This document shows, in pieces, positions 10,463 to 20,153 of a stretch of 64,000 nucleotides of DNA (the first letter of the stretch is position 1; each line of letters begins with the position of its first letter). The translations under genes were made by a program, and so were the position numbers. Under the pieces are notes generated by a model, which was not told the DNA's origin, made no database searches, and saw only the letters and a program-made list of their open reading frames with translations. Source of the stretch: Streptomyces sp. LaPpAH-108 (GTDB taxonomy: Bacteria > Actinomycetota > Actinomycetes > Streptomycetales > Streptomycetaceae); NCBI RefSeq assembly GCF_000373625.1, contig NZ_KB891987.1, forward strand, positions 1,045,081 to 1,109,080, given 5' to 3'.

Positions 10463-10741
10463 ATGCGACTCACCGCACCGGCCGTCCGACCCGCCGAGGC
10501 CGCCCCGCGCACCCGGGACGCCGACGGCATGGCGGTGGCCTCCTTCGTCCTCGGCCTCCTCGGCCTGCTCGCCCTCAATCTCGTCCTCGGCCCGGTCTCC
10601 GTCGTCCTGGCCGCCGTCGCCCTGTGGCGCGGCACCTCCCGCCCCGGCCGGGCCTGGCTCGGCATGGCCCTGGGCGTGGCCGACCTGGTGGTCCTGGCCG
10701 TCGCCATGCAGCTGTCCCACACGGTGTCCTGGAACCTGTGA
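10463..10741 (+). CDS. DUF4190 domain membrane protein
   Basis: Protein of 92 residues with two hydrophobic segments. DADGMAVASFVLGLLGLLALNLVLGPVSVVLAAVALWRG, followed by a Gly/Ala hydrophobic repeat RAWLGMALGVADLVVLAVAM, is the DUF4190 pattern. It starts 32 bases after the 55-residue membrane protein and is probably co-transcribed with it under the TetR operators. Function unknown. Confidence 0.75.
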   Translation: MRLTAPAVRPAEAAPRTRDADGMAVASFVLGLLGLLALNLVLGPVSVVLAAVALWRGTSRPGRAWLGMALGVADLVVLAVAMQLSHTVSWNL

Positions 10742-10878
10742 CACGGGCGCTCCGGGAGCCCGCAGCACCAGGGCTCCGCAGCCTGTGACACCGGCGTACC
10801 AAGGCGGCGGCGACCCCGGCCGGGGTGTCCGTACGCCCAGCCGCCCCCGCCGCTCGGAGAGCGGGCCCCGGTCCGCCG

Positions 10879-10884
10879 TAGAAT
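10879..10884 (+). promoter_or_regulatory. Possible -10 element of cysteine desulfurase gene
   Basis: TAGAAT lies 10 bases before ATG 10895, which would place the transcript start at or within a few bases of the start codon. No clear Shine-Dalgarno sequence is present, which fits a leaderless mRNA, common in Streptomyces. No good -35 is visible. Confidence 0.4.
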
Positions 10885-10894
10885 CGGCGTCACC

Positions 10895-12064
10895 ATGGCT
10901 TACCTCGACCACGCCGCCACGACCCCGATGCTCCCCGAGGCCGCGGAGGCGCTGACCGCCCGCCTGGGCGTCACCGGCAACGCGTCCTCGCTGCACGCCT
11001 CCGGCCGCCGGGCCCGCCGCACGGTCGAGGAGTCCCGCGAAACCCTCGCCGAGGCGCTGGGCGCCCGGCCGAGCGAGATCGTCTTCACCTCCGGCGGCAC
11101 CGAGGCCGACAACCTCGCGGTCAAGGGGCTGTACTGGTCCCGCCGCGCCGCGGACCCCGCCCGCGTCCGCGTCCTGTCCAGCCCCGTCGAACACCACGCC
11201 GTCCTCGACGCCGTGCACTGGCTGAGCGAGCACGAGGGCGCCGTCGTCGAGTACCTGCCCGTCGACCGCCACGGCCGGGTGAGCCCCGAGGTGCTGCGCG
11301 AGGCCATCGCCCGCAACCCCGGTGACGTCGCCCTGGCCACCGTGATGTGGGCCAACAACGAGATCGGCACGATCATGCCGGTCCGTGAACTGGCCGACGT
11401 GGCCGCCGAGTTCGGCGTACCGCTGCACGCCGACGCGGTCCAGGCGTTCGGGCAGGTACCGGTGGACTTCGCCGCGTCCGGGCTGGCCGCGATGACCGTC
11501 TCCGGGCACAAGATCGGCGGCCCCTACGGCATCGGCGCCCTCGTCCTCGGCCGCGAGCACAGCCCCGTCCCCGTGCTGCACGGCGGCGGACAGGAGCGCC
11601 ATGTCCGCTCCGGCACGCTCGACGTGCCCGCCGTCGCCTCCTTCGCGGTGGCCGGACGCGTGGCCGCCGAGCAGCAGGAGCGGTTCGCCCGCGAGATCGG
11701 CGCCCTGCGCGACCGGCTGGTGGACGCCGTGCTCACGGCCGTCCCCGACGCGATCCTCGGCGGCGACCCGGCACCCGGCGGCCGGCTGCCCGCCAACGCC
11801 CACTTCACCTTCCCCGGCTGCGAGGGCGACTCCCTCCTCCTGCTGCTCGACGCGCAGGGCATCGAGTGCTCCACCGGCTCCGCCTGCACGGCGGGCGTCG
11901 CCCAGCCCAGCCACGTCCTCCTCGCCACCGGAACCGACCCCGACCTGGCGCGCGGCACCCTGCGCTTCTCGCTGGGCCACACCTCCACCGACGAGGACGT
12001 GGAGGCCGTCGCCAAGGCCATCGGCCCCGCGGTGGAACGGGCGCGCGCGGCCGGGCTGACCTAG
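10895..12064 (+). CDS. Cysteine desulfurase (NifS/IscS class)
   Basis: PLP enzyme of 389 residues that takes sulfur from cysteine to a persulfide. [15 protein letters not shown] is the N-terminal signature. The PLP Lys is K206 in [10 protein letters not shown], and the catalytic Cys is C331 in STGSACTAG. Because mnmA follows, separated only by an amidase gene on the other strand, the likely sulfur acceptor is the MnmA 2-thiouridine pathway, though Fe-S use cannot be excluded. The TAG stop (12062-12064) coincides with the left terminus of a MITE-like repeat, so the last codons may have been set by its insertion. Confidence 0.92.
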   Translation: MAYLDHAATTPMLPEAAEALTARLGVTGNASSLHASGRRARRTVEESRETLAEALGARPSEIVFTSGGTEADNLAVKGLYWSRRAADPARVRVLSSPVEHHAVLDAVHWLSEHEGAVVEYLPVDRHGRVSPEVLREAIARNPGDVALATVMWANNEIGTIMPVRELADVAAEFGVPLHADAVQAFGQVPVDFAASGLAAMTVSGHKIGGPYGIGALVLGREHSPVPVLHGGGQERHVRSGTLDVPAVASFAVAGRVAAEQQERFAREIGALRDRLVDAVLTAVPDAILGGDPAPGGRLPANAHFTFPGCEGDSLLLLLDAQGIECSTGSACTAGVAQPSHVLLATGTDPDLARGTLRFSLGHTSTDEDVEAVAKAIGPAVERARAAGLT

Positions 12065-12226
12065 GGCCTCTCGTTTGGATCAGGCCGGGCTCGCGGGGTC
12101 TGGCACCGCGCCTCGCCGCGTTGTCGTCGGTTGCCATGGCTCCGCCATGACGCCCTCCTCCGCCTTGCGATGCACGGCACCAGACCCCGCTCCCTGATCC
12201 AGCCTGATCCAAACGAAAGACCCTAG
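12061..12226. mobile_element. MITE-like element, 166 bp, with 25-bp terminal inverted repeats
   Basis: The left end (12061-12085) and right end (12202-12226) are inverted repeats matching at 23 of 25 positions; both contain TCGTTTGGATCAGGC or its complement, and both outer ends read CTAG. A second inverted pair lies inside (GCGGGGTCTGG and CCAGACCCCGC), and the centre has ATGGC/GCCAT, so nearly the whole element can fold. It has no transposase. CTAG ends would fit target-site choice of IS5-family elements, so it may be a non-autonomous derivative; that parentage is a guess. Similar sequences recur between Streptomyces genes as I recall. Confidence 0.7.
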
Positions 12227-12242
12227 CGGCGAGCCGGACCGT

Positions 12243-12902
12243 CTAGCCCCGGGCCCGACCGGCCTGGGCGCCCGCCTCGCGCACCAGCTTCATGTACCGG
12301 TCCCAGTCCCAGTGCGGCCCCGGATCCGTGTGGTCCGTCCCCGGCACCTCCACATGCCCGATGACATGCTCCCGGTCGGGCTTCATGCCATACCGCGCGC
12401 ATATCCGGGCCGTCAGCCGGGCCGAGGACGCGTACATCGCGTCCGTGAAGGACGAGGCGTCGTCCACGAAGCCGACGTGCTCGATGCCCACACTGCGCTC
12501 GTTGTACGACCGGTTGCCCGCGTGGAAGGCCACGTCCAGCTCGCGGATCAGCTGGGTGATCCGGCCGTCCCCGCGCACGATGTAGTGCGCCGCCGCGCCG
12601 TACCCCGCCTGCTGGAAGACCTTCACCGCCGAGGCGTAGCCGCCCTGCGTGACGTGGATGACGACCCGGTCCACCGCGTAGTCGTCGGGGCGGTCCGCGC
12701 GGCGGTAGTTCCCCGGCGAGGCCGCCACCCAGCGGGCGCCCTTGAAGTCCACCGCCCCGGCCACCCGGGGCCGCTCCACGCCCGGCAGCCGCCACCACAG
12801 ATGCGACAGCTCCTCGCGGGCCAGCGCCGCCGTGCCCACGGCCGCCGCCGCGCCGCCGATCAGCAGCGCCCGCCGCCCCAGCCGCCGGTCCCCGTCACCC
12901 AT
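12243..12902 (-). CDS. Exported N-acetylmuramoyl-L-alanine amidase (amidase_2/PGRP)
   Basis: Predicted secreted peptidoglycan amidase of 219 residues. The N-terminus ([20 protein letters not shown]) looks like a Tat-type signal or anchor. The amidase_2 fold is supported by [18 protein letters not shown] (first Zn His), [23 protein letters not shown] and the C-terminal [22 protein letters not shown] with the second His and further active-site residues. It would cleave the link between MurNAc and the stem peptide outside the membrane. It lies between the MITE-like element and the divergent mnmA gene. Confidence 0.88.
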   Translation of the reverse strand: MGDGDRRLGRRALLIGGAAAAVGTAALAREELSHLWWRLPGVERPRVAGAVDFKGARWVAASPGNYRRADRPDDYAVDRVVIHVTQGGYASAVKVFQQAGYGAAAHYIVRGDGRITQLIRELDVAFHAGNRSYNERSVGIEHVGFVDDASSFTDAMYASSARLTARICARYGMKPDREHVIGHVEVPGTDHTDPGPHWDWDRYMKLVREAGAQAGRARG

Positions 12903-12994
12903 GCCGCCCCCGCCTCCCGCCGTCGCGATCCCCCTGTGATCTTCAACGGCCTCCCGGCGTCGGCGGTTCCCGCGCCCCGTACCCTGGAAGGGTT

Positions 12995-14119
12995 ATGACT
13001 GAGACCCCGCAGCGCCCCCTCCGCGTCCTCGCCGCCATGTCCGGCGGTGTCGACTCCGCCGTCGCCGCCGCGCGCGCCGCGGAAGCCGGGCACGACGTGA
13101 CCGGCGTCCACCTCGCGCTCTCCGCGAACCCGCAATCCTTCCGCACCGGAGCGCGGGGCTGCTGCACCATCGAGGACTCCCGCGACGCCCGCCGCGCCGC
13201 CGACGTCATCGGCATCCCCTTCTACGTGTGGGACCTCGCCGACCGCTTCCGCGAGGACGTGGTCGAGGACTTCATCGCGGAGTACGAGGCCGGGCGCACC
13301 CCCAACCCCTGTCTGCGCTGCAACGAGAAGATCAAGTTCGCCGCGCTGCTCGACAAGGCGCTCGCGCTCGGCTTCGACGCGGTCTGCACCGGTCACTACG
13401 CCCAGGTGATCGTCCGCGAGGACGGCACCCGCGAGCTGCACCGCGCCTCCGACATGGCCAAGGACCAGTCGTACGTCCTCGGCGTCCTGGACGACCGCCA
13501 GCTCGCCCACGCCCTCTTCCCGCTCGGCGACACCGTCACTACCAAGGACGAGATCCGCGCCGAGGCCGAGCGCCGGGGCCTGGCCGTCGCCAAGAAGCCC
13601 GACTCGCACGACATCTGCTTCATCGCCGACGGCGACACCCAGGGCTTCCTCGCCCAGCGGCTCGGCAAGGCCGAGGGCGACATCGTGGACGAGGACGGCA
13701 ACCGCCTCGGCACCCACGAGGGCGCCTACGGCTACACCATCGGCCAGCGCAAGGGCCTGCGCCTGGGCACCCCGGCCCCCGACGGCAAGCCGCGCTATGT
13801 CCTGGACATCTCCCCGGTGACCAACACCGTCACGGTCGGCCCGGCCGCCGCCCTGGACGTCACCGCGCTCACCGCGATCAAGCCCCGCTGGTGCGGCGCC
13901 GCCCCCGAGGGCCCCGGCACCTACACCGCCCAGCTGCGCGCCCATGGCGGCGAGACCGAGGTCGACGCCGAGCTGGTGGACGGCGAGCTGCGCGTCACCT
14001 TCACCGAGCCGGTGCGGGGCGTCGCCCCCGGCCAGGCGATCGTGCTGTACGACGGCACGCGCGTCGTCGGCTCGGCGACGATCGCGGCCACGACGCGGGC
14101 GACGGCAGCGGCGGTCTGA
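12995..14119 (+). CDS. mnmA: tRNA-specific 2-thiouridylase MnmA
   Basis: ATP-dependent tRNA-modifying enzyme of 374 residues that puts sulfur on U34 of Lys, Glu and Gln tRNAs. The PP-loop is [12 protein letters not shown] near residue 16. The nucleophilic Cys is C106 in [12 protein letters not shown], and the persulfide Cys is C208 in [20 protein letters not shown] and the C-terminal beta-barrel residues complete the family pattern. The -10-like TACCCT about 12 bases upstream suggests a leaderless transcript. The cysteine desulfurase upstream is the probable sulfur donor. Confidence 0.96.
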   Translation: MTETPQRPLRVLAAMSGGVDSAVAAARAAEAGHDVTGVHLALSANPQSFRTGARGCCTIEDSRDARRAADVIGIPFYVWDLADRFREDVVEDFIAEYEAGRTPNPCLRCNEKIKFAALLDKALALGFDAVCTGHYAQVIVREDGTRELHRASDMAKDQSYVLGVLDDRQLAHALFPLGDTVTTKDEIRAEAERRGLAVAKKPDSHDICFIADGDTQGFLAQRLGKAEGDIVDEDGNRLGTHEGAYGYTIGQRKGLRLGTPAPDGKPRYVLDISPVTNTVTVGPAAALDVTALTAIKPRWCGAAPEGPGTYTAQLRAHGGETEVDAELVDGELRVTFTEPVRGVAPGQAIVLYDGTRVVGSATIAATTRATAAAV

Positions 14120-14170
14120 CCCTTCACGGAGCGGCCCGCGTCACTCGGTGCCGTGTCTCTCCGCGCCGCG

Positions 14171-14953
14171 TCACTCCGTGAAGAAGGTCGTCAACACCGG
14201 TGCCAGGGCGGCCGGTTCGATCATGTGGGTCTGGCCCGCCAGCTCCAGATACGTGCCGTCCGGCACCGCGTCCGCGACCGCCAGGGCCGCCTCCCGCATC
14301 CAGGCCGGGCTCATCCCGCCCGCCACCGACAGCACCGGCACCGGGATCCCGGCCAGCCGCGCGAGCGGGATCAGTCCGTCGCCCAGGACGGCGGCGTCAT
14401 GGGCGAGGCTCGGCGCGACCGCCTCCATGCCGGGCCACATCGGGGACTGCCGGGCCCGCTGGATCATCTGCTCCGCGAGCCCGGTCAGCCGCAGGAACAG
14501 CTCCACCGCGTCGCCCAGGCGCCCCGCCTCCAGCAGGCGCGAGAGGTTCGCCGCGTAGACCGCCTGCTGCTCGGCGCCGCCCGCCAGGAAGTCCGCGAAC
14601 GGCACCTCGTACACCCCGACCCGGCTCACCGGCAGCCCACTCGCCGCCGCCTCGAGCACCAGCGCGCCGCCCGAGGACACCCCGAACAGGGCCGCCTCGC
14701 CGCCCACCGCCGCGAGCAGCGCGGCCAGGTCCGCCACCTCGCGCTCGACCGCGTACGGCGGGGTGTCACCGCTCGCGCCGCGCCCCCGGCGGTCGTAGAC
14801 GACGGTCCGGCACCGCTCCGCGAGCCGCAGCGCCAGGGGCGCGAGCGTGCCCCCGGTGGACATCGCGCCGCTCACCAGGATCACCGTGGGCCCCTCGCCC
14901 GTCACCTGGTAGGCGAGCGAGGTCCCGTCGGCGGAAGTCGTCTTCTTGTCCAT
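14171..14953 (-). CDS. Alpha/beta hydrolase
   Basis: Protein of 260 residues starting MDKKTTSADGTSLAYQVTGEGPTVILVSGAMSTGG. The nucleophile elbow is GVSSGG (Ser in G-x-S-x-G), preceded by the strand-helix region VVYDRRGRGASGDTPPY, typical of the esterase/lipase-like fold. The C-terminal His is probably in AGQTHMIEP. I chose the ATG at 14953; an upstream in-frame codon adds an Arg-rich stretch unlike the family. Substrate unknown. Confidence 0.83.
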   Translation of the reverse strand: MDKKTTSADGTSLAYQVTGEGPTVILVSGAMSTGGTLAPLALRLAERCRTVVYDRRGRGASGDTPPYAVEREVADLAALLAAVGGEAALFGVSSGGALVLEAAASGLPVSRVGVYEVPFADFLAGGAEQQAVYAANLSRLLEAGRLGDAVELFLRLTGLAEQMIQRARQSPMWPGMEAVAPSLAHDAAVLGDGLIPLARLAGIPVPVLSVAGGMSPAWMREAALAVADAVPDGTYLELAGQTHMIEPAALAPVLTTFFTE

Positions 14954-15016
14954 GCCCGTGGAGACTGCCGTACCGCGCCGTACTCGTCCGTCACGACACG
15001 GCGGCGGCATCCGAGG

Positions 15017-15340
15017 TCACGACACTTCGGGCGTGTAGAAGCAGTAGTGGTCCAGGATCTCGGCCACCTCCGGCTTCGGGTCGGGGTACGCCCACACCAG
15101 GTCGGGCGCGTCCGGCAGCGACCAGTAGGACGCGGTCCCCTTGAAGGGGCAGAAGGTATGGGTCTCCGAGGGCGTCAGCAGGTCCAGGCGGACGTCCTCG
15201 GCGGGGAGGTAGTAGCGCGGCGGACAGCCCGTCTCGCGCAGTACCAGAGGTCGGTCGGTCTCGGCGAGCACCTGGCCGTCGTGTACGACGCGCACATGCT
15301 GCTCGCCCTTTTCGATCGTGATCGTGTGTCCATCGGCCAT
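15017..15340 (-). CDS. DUF427 domain protein
   Basis: Protein of 107 residues starting MADGHTITIEKGEQHVRV. The region ETGCPPRYYLPAEDVRLDLL and the motif THTFCPFKGTASYWSL are hallmark DUF427 sequences; the fold is a small beta-tent barrel of unknown activity. The long upstream extension in the same frame is antisense to the next gene and is not real. It is divergent from the LOG-family gene across 51 bases. Confidence 0.88.
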   Translation of the reverse strand: MADGHTITIEKGEQHVRVVHDGQVLAETDRPLVLRETGCPPRYYLPAEDVRLDLLTPSETHTFCPFKGTASYWSLPDAPDLVWAYPDPKPEVAEILDHYCFYTPEVS

Positions 15341-15391
15341 ACCGGAAAAGCACTGGCGGCGGCGCCGATGTTCCCGCGTACCGTGGGCGGC

Positions 15392-15931
15392 ATGAATATC
15401 TGCGTCTTCCTCTCCGCCGCCGACCTCGACGAGCGCTACACGCGCCCCGCGCGGGAGTTCGGGAAACTGATCGGCAAGGGCGGCCACACCCTGGTCTGGG
15501 GCGGCTCCGACTCCGGTCTGATGAAGGTGGTCGCGGACGGCGTGCAGGAGGCCGGAGGCAGGCTCGTGGGCGTCTCCGTCGAGTTCCTGTCGGCGGTGGC
15601 GCGGCCCGGCGCCGACGAGATGGTGGTCGCTAGCACCCTGGCCGAGCGCAAGAAGCTCCTCCTGGACAAGGCCGACGCCGTGGTCATCATGGTCGGCGGC
15701 ACCGGCACCCTGGACGAGGCCACCGAGATCCTGGAGCTGAAGAAGCACGGCAAGACCGACAAGCCCGTGGTCCTGCTCAACACGGCGGGCTTCTACGACG
15801 GCCTCCAGCAGCAGTTCCGCCGTATGGAGGAGGAGGGCTTCCTGCCGCGCCCGCTCTCCGAGCTGGTCCACTTCGCCGAGGAGCCCGCCACCGCGCTGGC
15901 CCACCTGGAGAACTCGCTGCCCGCCCGCTGA
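15392..15931 (+). CDS. LOG family protein (TIGR00730-like)
   Basis: Protein of 179 residues. MNICVFLSAADLDERYTRPAREFGKLIGKGGHTLVWGGSDSGLMKVVADG is the N-terminal Rossmann region, and MVGGTGTLDEATEIL corresponds to the PGGxGTxxE nucleotide-binding motif with the first Pro replaced by Val. Family members remove ribose phosphate from nucleoside monophosphates (LOG/cytokinin-activating or general nucleotide hydrolases). The exact substrate is not known. Only 16 bases separate it from the next gene. Confidence 0.85.
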   Translation: MNICVFLSAADLDERYTRPAREFGKLIGKGGHTLVWGGSDSGLMKVVADGVQEAGGRLVGVSVEFLSAVARPGADEMVVASTLAERKKLLLDKADAVVIMVGGTGTLDEATEILELKKHGKTDKPVVLLNTAGFYDGLQQQFRRMEEEGFLPRPLSELVHFAEEPATALAHLENSLPAR

Positions 15932-15947
15932 TGCGAGCATGGCGCAC

Positions 15948-16637
15948 ATGGCTACTCATGTGATCACCGGCGCCGGTTCCGGCATCGGCGCCGCCGTCGC
16001 CCGCCGTCTGCACGCGCGTGGGGACGAACTCGTCCTGCACGCGCGCGACGCGGGCCGCGCCAAGGAACTCGCCGCCGAGTTCCCCGGCGCCCGCACCCTG
16101 GTCGGCGACCTCTCCGACCCGGACAAGCTGTCCTGGGCCTTCTCCCACCAGAGCCTGCCGGAGCGCGTCGACTCGCTGCTGCACATCGCCGGAGTCGTCG
16201 ACCTCGGTGACGTCGGGGACCTCACCCCCAAGTCCTGGCGCCACCAGCTCAACGTCAACCTGATCGCCCCCGCGGAGCTGACCCGGCACTTCCTGCCCCA
16301 GCTCCGCGCCGCCCGAGGCCAGGTCGTCTTCGTCAACTCCGGCGCGGGCCTGAACGCCCACGCGGGCTGGTCGGCGTACGCCGCCTCCAAGCACGGCCTG
16401 AAGGCCCTCGCGGACTCGCTGCGCCACGAGGAGCACGGCAACGGCGTACGGGTCAGCTCCGTCTACCCCGGGCGCACCGCGAGCCCCATGCAGGCCAAGG
16501 TGCACCAGCAGGAGGGCAAGGAGTACGACCCCGGCAAGTTCATCGACCCCGAGTCGGTCGCCGACACCGTCCTGCTCGCACTCGACCTGCCCAGGGACGC
16601 CGAGATCAACGACCTGACGGTCCGCCCCGGCCGCTGA
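15948..16637 (+). CDS. Short-chain dehydrogenase/reductase
   Basis: NAD(P)-dependent oxidoreductase of 229 residues. The Rossmann motif is TGAGSGIG at the N-terminus, the structural NAG-like motif is IAGVVDLG, and the catalytic Tyr-Lys pair is in SAYAASKHGLK. It is of classical SDR length. ATG 15948 (MATHVITG) and ATG 15939 are both in frame; the former fits the family better. Likely co-transcribed with the LOG gene. Substrate unknown. Confidence 0.87.
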   Translation: MATHVITGAGSGIGAAVARRLHARGDELVLHARDAGRAKELAAEFPGARTLVGDLSDPDKLSWAFSHQSLPERVDSLLHIAGVVDLGDVGDLTPKSWRHQLNVNLIAPAELTRHFLPQLRAARGQVVFVNSGAGLNAHAGWSAYAASKHGLKALADSLRHEEHGNGVRVSSVYPGRTASPMQAKVHQQEGKEYDPGKFIDPESVADTVLLALDLPRDAEINDLTVRPGR

Positions 16638-16674
16638 CCTGCGACGCCGGTGCCGTACGGCATACCCTGCCGGG

Positions 16675-17682
16675 GTGAGTGAGAAGAGCGAGTTCACCTT
16701 CCCGGCCGCCACCGGCGTCGGTTCGATGCCCGGCGGGGACGCGCGCGAGGCCGCCAAGACGGTCACCGGCAGCCTGGAGGACTTCCCGTACCTGGCCGAG
16801 CTGCCCGCGCGCGGCCCCGGCGCCGACATGATCGGCCGCACCGCCGGGATGCTCGTCGAGCTGTACGCGCGCGTGGAGCCCAGCGGCTGGCGCCTGTCCG
16901 ACCGGCCGGGGCGCGACACCCGGCGCGCGCACGCCTGGCTGCGCGAGGACCTCGACGCCCTGGAGGAGTTCACCCAGGGCTACGAGGGCGACGTCAAGGT
17001 CCAGGCGGTCGGCCCCTGGACGCTGGCCGCCGCCCTGGAGCTGCGCAACGGCGAGGCCGTGCTCTCCGACCCCGGCGCCTGCCGCGACCTCACCGCCTCG
17101 CTCGCCGAGGGACTGCGGCTCCACCTCGCCGACGTGCGCCGCCGCATCCCCGGCGCCCGCGTCGTCCTCCAGCTCGACGAGCCGTCCCTGACGGCCGTCC
17201 TGCGCGGGCAGATCAGGACCGCCAGCGGCTACCGTACCCACCGCGCCGTCGACCGCCAGACCGTGGAGTCCGCCCTGCGCGACGTCCTCGGCGCGAACGG
17301 CGAAGGCCCCGCCCTCGTCCACTCCTGCGCCCCCGACGTGCCCTTCGCGCTGCTGCGCCGCGCGGGCGCGGACGCCGTCTCCTTCGACTTCGCGCTTCTC
17401 ACCGAGCGTGACGACGACGCGATCGGCGAGGCCGTCGAGGCGGGCACCCGGCTCTTCGCGGGTGTCGTCCCCGGCACTGATGCCGCGTTGTCAGACCCTG
17501 CCGGTAGCGTCATGGGTGTCAGGACGCTGTGGCGCAGGCTGGGGCTGCGTCCGGGGCTGCTCGCGGAGGCGGTCACGGTCACGCCCACGTGCGGTCTGGC
17601 GGGTGCTTCCCCCGCCTACGCCCGTGCGGCGCTCGCCCACTGCGTCCGGGCGGCGAGATCCCTCGCGGACAACCCTGAGTAA
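16675..17682 (+). CDS. MetE C-terminal-like cobalamin-independent methionine synthase family protein
   Basis: Protein of 335 residues corresponding only to the catalytic barrel of cobalamin-independent methionine synthase. VLQLDEPSLTAVL, and the zinc-ligand motifs HSC in ALVHSCAPDVPF and TPTCGLAGAS, are visible, so the zinc site looks intact. Full-length MetE also has an N-terminal barrel, absent here; short versions act on other methyl donors or have unknown roles. It starts at GTG 16675 and is 15 bases from ligA, with which it may be co-transcribed. Confidence 0.8.
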   Translation: MSEKSEFTFPAATGVGSMPGGDAREAAKTVTGSLEDFPYLAELPARGPGADMIGRTAGMLVELYARVEPSGWRLSDRPGRDTRRAHAWLREDLDALEEFTQGYEGDVKVQAVGPWTLAAALELRNGEAVLSDPGACRDLTASLAEGLRLHLADVRRRIPGARVVLQLDEPSLTAVLRGQIRTASGYRTHRAVDRQTVESALRDVLGANGEGPALVHSCAPDVPFALLRRAGADAVSFDFALLTERDDDAIGEAVEAGTRLFAGVVPGTDAALSDPAGSVMGVRTLWRRLGLRPGLLAEAVTVTPTCGLAGASPAYARAALAHCVRAARSLADNPE

Positions 17683-19893
<2,211 letters not shown>

Positions 19894-19901
19894 CGGTTGA
19901 A

Positions 19902-19941
19902 GGCCACCCGATCGGCGCATATCAGATGCATACGGGTGGCC
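19902..19941 (+). terminator. Hairpin after ligA
   Basis: GGCCACCCG (19902-19910) pairs perfectly with CGGGTGGCC (19933-19941); the 22-base loop holds a second short GCAT/ATGC pairing. It starts 9 bases after the ligA stop and lies in a 260-base gap before the c-di-GMP gene. Nothing else in that gap is convincing beyond a TCGGGCA/TGCCCGA pair near 19945-19985. Confidence 0.55.
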
Positions 19942-20153
19942 CGGCCGCATTCGGGCAACCGTCCACGACCGCTGCCCGAGGAAGCCCTTGGCGGCCTACT
20001 GTTGAGGTGTGCGCCCGCCGTGCCCAGCCGCGGCCGGGGCATCCCCGTGGCCGCAGGGCGGCCCGGGGGAGGGCTGTACACCGCCGGGCCGCCGATGGCC
20101 GACGGCCATCGAGCCGCGTGGCGTGGGCACCGCCGGCTGTGAGAGGGACGGGA

